Source of the DNA: an uncultured Curtobacterium sp.
GTDB lineage: Bacteria > Actinomycetota > Actinomycetes > Actinomycetales > Microbacteriaceae
Direction: 5' to 3'
Assembly: GCA_913778205.1 (NCBI GenBank)
Contig: CAJYUW010000042.1
Coordinates: 1-64,000, forward strand
Length of the DNA: 64,000 nt
The position numbers and the translations under genes were made by a program. The notes beneath the pieces were generated by a model that worked only from the letters and a program-made list of their open reading frames with translations, was not told the origin of the DNA and ran no database searches. Each line of letters starts with the position of its first letter. Positions within the stretch are counted from its first letter, which is position 1. Shown piece by piece: positions 28,991 through 36,766 of this stretch.

Positions 28991-31000
28991 ATGCGCACGG
29001 TCCACGGCGGACGCTCGGTCGAGGCCGGTCCCGGTCCCTCGGTGGGTGCCGGCGGAGTTCCCGTCCGGTGGGTCGCACGCCTGGTCGCAGCGCTGCTCGC
29101 CGCCCTCGTCGTCCTCGCGCCCGCGACCGCGTCCCGGGCCACCGCGCCGTTCGACCTGCAGGGTGCGTACGTCGTCGACCGCGCCGACGCGTTGACCTCG
29201 GCGCAGCGCTCCCGGGTGGAGCAGGCCGTCCAGGACCTCTACGACTCGACGAAGACACAGCTCTACGTGGTCTACGTACCGACCTTCACCGACCCCTCGG
29301 ACCACACCGCCTGGGGGGACGCGTTCCGTCAGCAGAACCAGATCGACTCGGACAGCATCGTGCTCGCCGTGGCCGTGGACGACCGGATCGCCGACGTCCA
29401 CCAGACGAACGAGACCGCCCTGTCCTCGTCGGACGTCCAGAACGCCTACCAGGACGACGCCGTGCCGCAGCTCCGGGACGGCAAGTGGGCAGCGGCCGCG
29501 ACCGCGTTCGCCACCGGGCTGTCCCAGTCGCAGGCCCCGCCGGACCTGACGGCGCTCTGGGTGGTGCTGCTCGTGGTCGTCGTCGCGATCGTCGTCGTCG
29601 TGCTCGTCGTCCGCGCCCGGAACAAGCGCCGCACCGCCGCCGCGACGAAGGCCCAGCAGGAGTCGCTCGCCGGACTCGAACGCACCGCCGGTGGTGCCCT
29701 CGTCACCATCGACGACGAACTGAAGACCGCCGAGCAGGAGGTCGGGTTCGCCACCGCCCAGTTCGGCTCCGACGCCGCGAAGCCCTTCGCCGACGCCGTC
29801 GCGACCGCGAAGCAGCACGTCCGCACCGCGTTCACGTACCAGCAACAGCTCGACGACGAGATCCCGGACACCCCGCAGCAGCGGGCCGAGTGGGCGAACC
29901 AGATCATCGCCATCTGCGAGCAAGCGCACGCCGCGATCGAGGCGCAGACGGAGTCCTTCGACAAGCTGCGCGCCCTCGAGGACGGCGTGGAGGACGCGGC
30001 GCGCACGCTCGCAGCGGACGTCGCGAGCGCTCCGGCATCCGTCGCGGCGGCCTCTGCCGCGCTCGATCGGGTCCGGGCCGCCTACTCGGGCCGGACCCTC
30101 GCCACCGTCGCCGACAACGTCGACCAGGCGCAGCAGGTGCTCGACTACGCGACCGAACGCTCCGCCGCCGCCACCGCGGCCGTCGCGGCGGGCGACAAGG
30201 GCGAGGCGGTCGTCGCCGTCCGCGACGCCCAGCACGCCCTCGCCCAGGTCCGGCAACTGACCGCGTCCGCGACCGCTGCCGAGTCCACCTTCGCCGAGGC
30301 CTCCGCCCGTGCGCAGACGCTGCGCGCCGACGTCGAGGGGGACGTGGCCGCGGCCCGGTCGCTGCGCAGCGGCGGGCCCGACCTCGCGGCCGCCGTGGCT
30401 CAGGCCGAGACCGTCCTGCGGCAGGGCATCGACCCGAAGGACCCGATCTCCGCGGTCGACGCGCTCACGAAGGCGAACACCGGGATCGACGCGGCCCTCG
30501 CCACGGCGCGGGGGATCGAGGAGCAGAACCAGCGCGCCGCCCGTGCGTTGGACGACGCCCTCCGCGACGCCCGCACGCGCATCAGCCAGGCTCGTGACTA
30601 CATCGCGCTGCGCCGAGGGGCGGTGGGCCCGACCGCTCGGACGCGACTGTCCGAGGCCGAGCGTGCCCTCGACGACGCAGTCGACCTCGCGACCACGAAC
30701 CCCGGCCAGGCGCTGCAGGCCGCGCGCGCAGCAGAGCAGTACGCGGCGGCGGCCATGGACGAGGCCGGCAACGACATGGGCGGTTGGCCCGGAGCCGGCG
30801 GGGGCGGCGCCCAGCTCGGCGGGCTCGTCACGGGGCTGGTGCTCGGCGGTCTCCTCGGTGGACGCGGCGGCAGCTTCGGCGGCGGCTCGTTCGGCGGCGG
30901 CGGCTTCGGGGGCGGCGGCTTCGGTGGCGGTGGCGGTGGCTTCGGTGGCGGTGGCGGCGGTGGGGGCGGCGGCGGCTTCTCCGGCGGCGGCCGCTTCTGA
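28991..31000 (+). CDS. TPM-domain protein with glycine-rich C-terminus
   Basis: A 669-residue membrane protein. It has a signal peptide (about residues 25-48), an extracytoplasmic TPM domain beginning GAYVVDRADALTSAQ, one transmembrane helix (LWVVLLVVVVAIVVVVLVV, about residue 200), a long alanine-rich helical region of coiled-coil type, and a C-terminus of FGGG repeats ending SGGGRF. The start ATG follows GGAGGACGG. TPM proteins (TLP18.3, Psb32, YgcG) act in membrane-complex maintenance. The next gene encodes a PspA/IM30 protein, an association that supports a shared envelope-stress role. Confidence 0.85.
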   Translation: MRTVHGGRSVEAGPGPSVGAGGVPVRWVARLVAALLAALVVLAPATASRATAPFDLQGAYVVDRADALTSAQRSRVEQAVQDLYDSTKTQLYVVYVPTFTDPSDHTAWGDAFRQQNQIDSDSIVLAVAVDDRIADVHQTNETALSSSDVQNAYQDDAVPQLRDGKWAAAATAFATGLSQSQAPPDLTALWVVLLVVVVAIVVVVLVVRARNKRRTAAATKAQQESLAGLERTAGGALVTIDDELKTAEQEVGFATAQFGSDAAKPFADAVATAKQHVRTAFTYQQQLDDEIPDTPQQRAEWANQIIAICEQAHAAIEAQTESFDKLRALEDGVEDAARTLAADVASAPASVAAASAALDRVRAAYSGRTLATVADNVDQAQQVLDYATERSAAATAAVAAGDKGEAVVAVRDAQHALAQVRQLTASATAAESTFAEASARAQTLRADVEGDVAAARSLRSGGPDLAAAVAQAETVLRQGIDPKDPISAVDALTKANTGIDAALATARGIEEQNQRAARALDDALRDARTRISQARDYIALRRGAVGPTARTRLSEAERALDDAVDLATTNPGQALQAARAAEQYAAAAMDEAGNDMGGWPGAGGGGAQLGGLVTGLVLGGLLGGRGGSFGGGSFGGGGFGGGGFGGGGGGFGGGGGGGGGGGFSGGGRF

Positions 31001-31131
31001 CGAACCACGGCGGACCACGGCGGGACTGCACGCACCACGCCGGGACGGCACGCCCCACGACACGATCCACCCCGACCACACCCACCACGACCAGACAGCA
31101 CGGAACGTTCTTCACCAGAAAGGGAACAGCA

Positions 31132-31857
31132 ATGGCCAAGCAGACGATCTTCGGTCGCATCTCCTCGCTCATCCGGGCGAACGTGAACCAGCTCATCGAC
31201 AACGCCGAGGACCCGCAGCTCATGCTGGACCAGCTCGTGCGCGACTACACGAACAACATCGCGGACGCGAAGACCGCGATCGCGCAGACCATCGGCAACC
31301 TCCGCCTGCTCGAGCAGGACCACGAGGAGGACAAGAAGGCCGCGGTCGAGTGGGGGCAGAAGGCCGCCAACGCCTCCGCCGCCGCCGACAAGTACCGAGC
31401 CGAGGGCAAGACCGCCGACGCCGACAAGTTCGACAACCTCGCCAAGATCGCCATCGGCAAGCAGATCGCCGCCGAGCAGGAGGTCAAGGACAACGAGGGC
31501 CCGCTCGCGACCCAGAACGAGCAGGTCGAGAAGCTCAAGTCCGGGCTCGCCGGCATGGAGCAGAAGCTCGAGGAGCTCAAGGCCAAGCGCGACTCGCTCG
31601 TGGCGCGCCAGAAGACCGCGGAGGCGCAGTCGAAGGTCAACGACGCCATCGGCAACATCGACATCACGGACCCCACGAGCGACCTCAACCGCTTCGAGGA
31701 GAAGGTCCGGCGCGAGGAGGCGAAGGTCCTCGGCCAGCAGGAGCTGCAGTCGTCGAGCCTCGACGCACAGTTCGAGAGCCTCGAGGACGTCGGTCGAGAC
31801 GCCGAGGTCGAAGCCCGGCTCGCCGCACTCAAGGGCGGCGGGTCCTCGACCGTCTGA
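31132..31857 (+). CDS. PspA/IM30 family membrane-stress protein
   Basis: A 241-residue, almost entirely helical protein with the PspA/IM30 pattern: MAKQTIFGRISSLIRANVNQ, an amphipathic first helix for lipid binding, then DNAEDPQLMLDQLVRDYTNN and a long coiled coil. The family forms oligomers that support damaged cytoplasmic membrane. ATG at 31132 after AAAGGGAACAGCA. It lies 131 bases downstream of the TPM gene, in the same direction; the gap shows no convincing terminator. Confidence 0.92.
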   Translation: MAKQTIFGRISSLIRANVNQLIDNAEDPQLMLDQLVRDYTNNIADAKTAIAQTIGNLRLLEQDHEEDKKAAVEWGQKAANASAAADKYRAEGKTADADKFDNLAKIAIGKQIAAEQEVKDNEGPLATQNEQVEKLKSGLAGMEQKLEELKAKRDSLVARQKTAEAQSKVNDAIGNIDITDPTSDLNRFEEKVRREEAKVLGQQELQSSSLDAQFESLEDVGRDAEVEARLAALKGGGSSTV

Positions 31858-31937
31858 CCCCGTCCGGTGCACGCCGATCCAGCGCGCACCCAGCAGGCAC
31901 CCCGGACGACGCCGGACCCGGCTGCCAGACTGGCACG

Positions 31938-32759
31938 ATGCACTTCATCGTGGTCGGTCAGTGGCAGGGTTCGGCGTCGTCCCGTGCGATGCGGCTCGGG
32001 GACGGTGCCGCGGCGATCGCGGCGGACCTGCCGCGGGCATCGACGACGATCGTCGAGGTCCCGTCGGGCGCCGGTGACCGGCTCGAGACCGCCGTCGCCC
32101 GGTACACGTCCGTCCGCCAGGTGGCCGAGCGCGTCGCGGAGGAGTCCAGCGTCGCCCCCGAGGCGCCCTTCGTCGTCGGCGGCGACGGGTCGTCCTTCCT
32201 CGGCGCGACGGTCGGCCTCGACGACGACACTGCGTTCGTGCGCATCGCCGGGTCGAGCGGCTTCCGCCCCCTCAACCGCGCCCAGCCGGTGGCGGCCGAG
32301 GCGGCAGCGCTCCGCATCCTGGTCGACCGCCCCGACGACCTCTTCCCCGACCTGCCCGTCCTCGCCGGCTCGCGCGTGGTCGTCGCCGGCGTCCGCGGCG
32401 TCGACGACAGCGAGTCCGCCGCGCTCGTCCGGGCCGGCATCCACGCGCTCGACGTCGACGCGGCGGCGCCGGACGCCGTCGCGGCGGCGGTGACGGCGAC
32501 GGGGGCGACGTCGGTGTTCGTCCACGTCGACCTCGACGTGCTGGACCCGTCGGAGGTCGACGGGCTCCTCGAGCCGGTGCCGTTCGGGCTCGACGGCGCC
32601 GGGCTCGTCGAGCTCATCCAGGCCGCGACCCGCGGGCGACGGCTCGTCGGAGCGGCGCTCACCGGGTTCGCACCGGTCGATCCGGACCGTGCCGTGGACG
32701 ACCTCGGGGTCATCCTGCGGGCGGTCGGAGCACTGGCCAGCGCCGCGAAGACGGCCTGA
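31938..32759 (+). CDS. Arginase/ureohydrolase-fold protein lacking most metal ligands
   Basis: A 273-residue protein recognisable from VFVHVDLDVLDPSEVDG, the DxDxxDP motif of arginases and agmatinases. The other metal motifs are altered: the GGDHS motif reads VVGGDGSSFLG, and where D-A-H-x-D is expected the sequence is FVRIAGSSGF. Without these histidine and aspartate ligands a normal two-manganese centre is unlikely, so it may be catalytically altered or a binding protein. ATG at 31938; no clear partner gene. Confidence 0.75.
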   Translation: MHFIVVGQWQGSASSRAMRLGDGAAAIAADLPRASTTIVEVPSGAGDRLETAVARYTSVRQVAERVAEESSVAPEAPFVVGGDGSSFLGATVGLDDDTAFVRIAGSSGFRPLNRAQPVAAEAAALRILVDRPDDLFPDLPVLAGSRVVVAGVRGVDDSESAALVRAGIHALDVDAAAPDAVAAAVTATGATSVFVHVDLDVLDPSEVDGLLEPVPFGLDGAGLVELIQAATRGRRLVGAALTGFAPVDPDRAVDDLGVILRAVGALASAAKTA

Positions 32760-32829
32760 TCCCCCGCCGCCACGCCGCGGTACGCACCGCGGTCGGCGTC
32801 CGGTCGAGCGCCCCGCGTACGTTGGCGGC

Positions 32830-34233
32830 ATGACAGACTACGACCTCATCGTGATCGGCGCCGGCGCAGTCGGCGAGAACGTGGCGGACTACGCCCACAA
32901 GCGCGGCCTCTCGGTCGCGATCGTGGAGGCGGAGCTCGTCGGTGGCGAGTGTTCCTACTGGGCGTGCATGCCCTCGAAGGCGCTCCTGCGCAGCGGCCAC
33001 GCGCTCGAGGCCGCCAAGCGCCTCGACGGAGCCGCGCAGGCCGTCACCGGCGGCCTCGACGCCGCACACGTGCTCGCCCGCCGCAACTCGTTCACCTCCG
33101 ACTGGAAGGACGACGGCCAGGTCTCGTGGCTCGAGTCCGCCGACATCGCCCTCATCCGCGGACATGCGCGCATCACCGGCGAGAAGACGATCGAGGTCGA
33201 CGGCCAGACGCACACCGCCCGTGCCGCCGTCGCCGTCGTGACCGGGTCGCTCCACACCCTGCCCGACGTCCCCGGGCTCGCCGAGGCGGCGCCGTGGGGT
33301 ACGCGCGAGGCGACCAGTGCGCAGACCGTGCCGGAGAGCCTCCTCGTCATCGGCGGCGGCGTCTCCGGATCGGAGCTCGCCACCGCGTGGGCGTCGCTCG
33401 GCGCGGAGGTCACCCTCGTGGCGCGGCACGGCCTCCTCGGCGGGATGGAGCCGTTCGCCGGCGAGCTCGTCGCCGACGCCCTGCGCGCGCGCGGCGTCGA
33501 CGTCCGGACCGGCGTCAACCCCGTGCGCGTCGACCGCGACGAGCACGGTCTCGTGACGACCACGCTCGACGACGGCTCGACGGTCGTGACGAGCGAGGTG
33601 CTCGCCGCCACCGGCCGTCGCGCGCACACCGCGGACCTGGGAATCGAGACCGTCGGCCTCGAGCCGGGCGCATGGCTCGACGTCGACGACACGATGCTCG
33701 TGCACGGCACCGACTGGCTGTACGCGGTCGGCGACGTCAACCACCGCGTCCTGCTCACGCACCAGGGCAAGTACCAGGCGCGGGCCGCGGGCGAGGCGAT
33801 CGCCGCCCGGTTCCAGGGCACGCCGCTGCAGACCGAGCCGTGGGGTGCGCACGTCGCCACCGCCGACCACGCCGCCGCGCCGCAGGTCACGTTCACCAAC
33901 CCGGAGGTCGCCAGCGTCGGCCTGACCGAGGCGAAGGCCCGCCAGCAGGGCATCGACGTCCGTACGGTCGAGTACGAGCTCGGGAACGTCGCCGGCGCAG
34001 CACTGCAGGCGGACGGGTACACCGGCCGGGCGAACCTCGTCGTGGACGAGTCGCGCGGTGTCGTCGTCGGTGCGACGTTCGTCGGCCAGGACGTCGCCGA
34101 GATGCTGCACGCGGCGACGATCGCGGTCGTCGGCGAGGTCCCCGTCGACCGGCTCTGGCACGCGGTGCCGGCCTACCCGACGATGAACGAGGTGTGGCTG
34201 CGACTCCTCGAGGAGTACGGCCGCCCGGCGTGA
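32830..34233 (+). CDS. FAD-dependent pyridine nucleotide-disulfide oxidoreductase
   Basis: A 467-residue flavoprotein of the dihydrolipoamide/mercuric reductase group. FAD-binding VIGAGAVGENVA is at the N-terminus, the redox disulfide is C41-x4-C46 (GGECSYWACMPSK), and the NAD(P)H site is VIGGGVSGSELA. At the C-terminus the usual catalytic HPT-x-x-E reads AYPTMNE, a tyrosine replacing the active-site histidine, so it is probably not a lipoamide or glutathione reductase. Substrate unknown. The stop codon overlaps the next gene (GTGA). Confidence 0.88.
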   Translation: MTDYDLIVIGAGAVGENVADYAHKRGLSVAIVEAELVGGECSYWACMPSKALLRSGHALEAAKRLDGAAQAVTGGLDAAHVLARRNSFTSDWKDDGQVSWLESADIALIRGHARITGEKTIEVDGQTHTARAAVAVVTGSLHTLPDVPGLAEAAPWGTREATSAQTVPESLLVIGGGVSGSELATAWASLGAEVTLVARHGLLGGMEPFAGELVADALRARGVDVRTGVNPVRVDRDEHGLVTTTLDDGSTVVTSEVLAATGRRAHTADLGIETVGLEPGAWLDVDDTMLVHGTDWLYAVGDVNHRVLLTHQGKYQARAAGEAIAARFQGTPLQTEPWGAHVATADHAAAPQVTFTNPEVASVGLTEAKARQQGIDVRTVEYELGNVAGAALQADGYTGRANLVVDESRGVVVGATFVGQDVAEMLHAATIAVVGEVPVDRLWHAVPAYPTMNEVWLRLLEEYGRPA

Positions 34234-34586
34234 ACCCGTTCGTCGACTCGGTCGTCTCGCGCGCGGGGTGGCTGTTCGCGACGGCGGTCGGGCTCGCCGT
34301 CGGGGTGCCGCTGTCGACGGGACCGGTCCGGGTCGTCGACGGGCTCGTCGTGTGCTCCGGCCTGCCCCGCTGGGCGTTCCGGCGCGGAGGCACCTGCGTC
34401 GGCTCGGTGTACCTCACCCGCGACAACGACGACGACCGCGTGCTCCGGCACGAGCGGGTGCACGTCGCGCAGTGGAAGCGCTACGGCATGGCGATGCCGG
34501 TGCTCTACGCGATCGCGGGCCGCGACCCGCTCCGCAACCGCTTCGAGGTCGAGGCCGGTCTCGAGGACGGCGGCTACGTCCGCTGA
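34230..34586 (+). CDS. Small protein with HExxH-like motif
   Basis: A 118-residue protein that starts with GTG overlapping the flavoprotein stop, so it is co-translated with it. A hydrophobic N-terminus (WLFATAVGLAVGVPL) may anchor it. The centre contains LRHERVHVAQWKRYG, where HERVH fits the HExxH zinc motif of minimal metallopeptidase-like domains, followed by EVEAGLEDG with a candidate glutamate ligand. Two cysteines (VVCSG, GTCVG) precede it. I do not recognise a characterised family. Confidence 0.7.
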   Translation: MNPFVDSVVSRAGWLFATAVGLAVGVPLSTGPVRVVDGLVVCSGLPRWAFRRGGTCVGSVYLTRDNDDDRVLRHERVHVAQWKRYGMAMPVLYAIAGRDPLRNRFEVEAGLEDGGYVR

Positions 34587-34599
34587 CGCGGAACAGGAC

Positions 34600-34654
34600 G
34601 GCCTGGAGGCCCGTGGCGGCGCCGCCACGCGCCTCCAGGCCGCCCCTTGGTCAC
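34600..34654 (+). repeat. Full copy of the 55-bp dispersed palindromic element (type copy)
   Basis: Bases 34600-34641 form a 42-base palindrome with 21-base arms and a single mismatched pair; the left arm is GGCCTGGAGGCCCGTGGCGG plus C. A 13-base tail (CGCCCCTTGGTCAC region) follows. It lies between the convergent genes ending at 34586 and 34971 and begins a 384-base repeat-rich gap. Confidence 0.8.
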
Positions 34655-34678
34655 CCCGCTCGCCGCGTGTCCCGAGCT

Positions 34679-34765
34679 GGTCGCGCAACATGCCGTGCGT
34701 GTCTCGGCCTGGTCGCAGAAGGTGTCGCATGCCGCGGAAGTGAGCGGCACGTCCTGCGACCAACC
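34679..34765 (+). repeat. 87-bp direct repeat, copy A
   Basis: Aligns end to end without gaps to copy B at 34834-34920, with divergence mainly in the first 60 bases and an identical 3' part (GTGAGCGGCACGTCCTGCGA then CCAACC). GGTCGCAG near the middle and CTGCGACC near the end can pair, with an inner TGCCGC/GCGGCA stem. The gap otherwise holds no gene. Confidence 0.8.
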
Positions 34766-34833
34766 CGCACGTGCCCGCGCGCACAGCACGTCCACGGGCT
34801 CGCACGCCTCGCACGATCAGCCGGCCGTCACAC

Positions 34834-34920
34834 GGTCGCGGAACACGCCGCGAGCGTCGCGCGCCGGTCGCAGAACGGGTCGGACGCCACGGATGTGAGC
34901 GGCACGTCCTGCGACCAACC
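34834..34920 (+). repeat. 87-bp direct repeat, copy B
   Basis: Second copy, 155 bases downstream of copy A; same outer inverted repeat GGTCGCAG...CTGCGACC. It ends 50 bases before the stop of the ABC ATPase gene on the other strand. Confidence 0.8.
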
Positions 34921-34970
34921 GCTTGCCGGAGTCCCCCGAGACGCCGCGTCCCCGCGAGGGCGTCGGCGGC

Positions 34971-35801
34971 TCAGGCGGCGGGGCGACACGGGACGACGAG
35001 CGGGGTGCCGGTCTCCGGGTCCGGGACGACCACGCACGGCAGACCGAAGACGTCCTCCACGAGGGACGCCGTCAGGACCTCGCTCGGCCTCCCCGCCGCG
35101 ACGACCGCCCCCGCGCGCATCGCGATGAGGTGGGTGGCGTACCGCGCGGCCTGGTTGAGGTCGTGCAGCACCGCCACGACCGTCCGCCCGGCCCGGTGCA
35201 GGCCCGCCGCGAGTTCGAGCACGTCGTACTGGTGCGCGATGTCGAGGAACGTCGTGGGTTCGTCGAGCAGCACGATGTCGGTCTCCTGCGCGAGGACCAT
35301 CGCGATCCAGACACGCTGCCGCTGCCCGCCCGAGAGCTCGTCGACGCTGCGGTCCGCGAGCGCCACGGTGTCGGTCTGCTCCAGTGCGGCCTGCACGGCT
35401 GCGCGGTCCGATCCGGAGGACGGGTGGAGGAGGTCCTGGTGCGGGAAGCGCCCCCGGGAGACGAGGTCACGGACCGTGATGCCGTCCGGTGCGATCGGCG
35501 TCTGGGGCAGCATCGCGACCCGGCGTGCGGCGGCCTTCGGACGGAGGGACGTGATCGGCACACCGTCGAGGTACACCGTCCCCGCACTCGGCTTCAGCGT
35601 CCGGGCGAACGACTTGAGCAGCGTGGACTTGCCGCAGGCGTTCGGGCCGATGACGACGGTCAGCTCACCGTCCGGCACGTCGACGTCGAGGTCGGAGACG
35701 ACGACACGGTCCTCGTACGCGAGCGTGAGTCCACGCGCCCCGAGCGCGGTGGTCGGCGGCGCTGCGGTCGACACGGCGCCGGACGACGCCCGCCCGCTCA
35801 C
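34971..35801 (-). CDS. Iron-siderophore ABC transporter ATP-binding protein (FepC/FecE type)
   Basis: A 276-residue ATPase that would energise siderophore uptake. Walker A is GPNACGKST, the signature LSGGQRQRVWIA, Walker B IVLLDEPTTFLD, and the H-loop VLHDLNQAARYA, typical of the FepC/FhuC group. The GTG at 35801 overlaps the stop of the siderophore-interacting protein gene (GTGA). No matching permease or binding protein is present in the window, so its membrane partners must be encoded elsewhere. Confidence 0.9.
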   Translation of the reverse strand: MSGRASSGAVSTAAPPTTALGARGLTLAYEDRVVVSDLDVDVPDGELTVVIGPNACGKSTLLKSFARTLKPSAGTVYLDGVPITSLRPKAAARRVAMLPQTPIAPDGITVRDLVSRGRFPHQDLLHPSSGSDRAAVQAALEQTDTVALADRSVDELSGGQRQRVWIAMVLAQETDIVLLDEPTTFLDIAHQYDVLELAAGLHRAGRTVVAVLHDLNQAARYATHLIAMRAGAVVAAGRPSEVLTASLVEDVFGLPCVVVPDPETGTPLVVPCRPAA

Positions 35802-36703
35802 TGCTCGGCCTTGCCGTTCCGCCAGTAGCCCATGAACGCGACCTGCCGCCGGTCGAGCCCCACGCCGCGCACGAGGTGCCGCCGGAGCTCCTTCACGCAC
35901 CCGGCCTCGCCCGCGATCCAGGCGTACACGGGGCGCTCCTCGACCGGGGCCGGGACCTCCCAGAGGACCTGCTCGTCGACGTCGACCTCGGTGAAGTCCG
36001 CCGGGTCGGAGCAGCCCGTCGGCGTGCCGGCTGCGGTGACGGTCGACGCCCAGGCGTGCACCTGGTCGGTCATCCGGACGCCGTGCGAGGCGCCGTTGCG
36101 GGCGATCCAGCGCACCTCGACGCCGGACGGAGCGCTGACCGGCAGTCGGTCGGCGTCGGTCGGGACCTCGATGAACACGTGCCCGACCGTCGCGACGTCC
36201 AGGGCCTCGAGGATCGCGCAGATGGCGGGCGCGGCGGTCTCGTCGCCGGCGAGGAGGATCCGGGTCGCCGTCCCGGGGGCGAACTCGGCGGCACCGGTCG
36301 GCAGCTCGTCCGGGGACTCCGGCACGCGGGGTCCGACGATCCGGATCTCGTCGCCGACCCGGCAGCCGGACACCCAGCGCGAGGCGGGTCCGGCGTCGCC
36401 GTGCGCCACGAAGTCGATGTCGAGCTCGTGCGCGTCGGGGCGGAACGAGCGGACGGTGTAGGTGCGGAGCGGGTTGCGCACGTCGTCCGGCAGCGCGCGC
36501 CAGGCTGCGTACCAGTCACCGTCGTCGGGGAGCTCCGAGAAGCCGTGACCGTCGATCGGCAGCATGACCTTGATCCGCTGGTCGAGCCCGACGGCCGAGA
36601 ACTCCGCGAGCGCGGCACCCGTCAGCGTCACCCGGACGAAGTGCGGGGTGAGCGCCGTCACGGCTGCCACGCGGACGGAGAAGATGCGGTACCGGGCTGC
36701 CAC
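35798..36703 (-). CDS. Siderophore-interacting protein (ferric-siderophore reductase)
   Basis: A 301-residue NAD(P)H-dependent flavin reductase of the ViuB/SIP family that frees iron from imported ferric siderophores. The FAD-binding segment is NPLRTYTVRSFRP, the NAD(P)H-binding part starts LLAGDETAAPAICAIL, and the C-terminus has WIAGEAGCVKELRRHLV and GYWRNGKAEQ, all family marks. The GTG at 36703 (AARYRIFSVRV) is chosen because upstream in-frame sequence crosses the divergent hydrolase gene. A possible iron-regulator box lies directly upstream. Confidence 0.93.
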   Translation of the reverse strand: MAARYRIFSVRVAAVTALTPHFVRVTLTGAALAEFSAVGLDQRIKVMLPIDGHGFSELPDDGDWYAAWRALPDDVRNPLRTYTVRSFRPDAHELDIDFVAHGDAGPASRWVSGCRVGDEIRIVGPRVPESPDELPTGAAEFAPGTATRILLAGDETAAPAICAILEALDVATVGHVFIEVPTDADRLPVSAPSGVEVRWIARNGASHGVRMTDQVHAWASTVTAAGTPTGCSDPADFTEVDVDEQVLWEVPAPVEERPVYAWIAGEAGCVKELRRHLVRGVGLDRRQVAFMGYWRNGKAEQ

Positions 36704-36711
36704 AGTCCGAG

Positions 36712-36730
36712 TATGGCATGCCTTACCTAA
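36712..36730 (-). promoter_or_regulatory. Possible DtxR/IdeR iron box
   Basis: The plus strand reads TATGGCATGCCTTACCTAA, which matches 13 of 19 positions of the DtxR/IdeR consensus TTAGGTTAGCCTAACCTAA. It is 9 bases upstream of the siderophore-interacting protein start, and 37 bases before the divergent hydrolase. One half-site is good and the other weak. Position next to iron-uptake genes supports it. Confidence 0.5.
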
Positions 36731-36766
36731 CGCGGCCAGGGTGTCCCGCGGTGGCAGGATCGTGCC

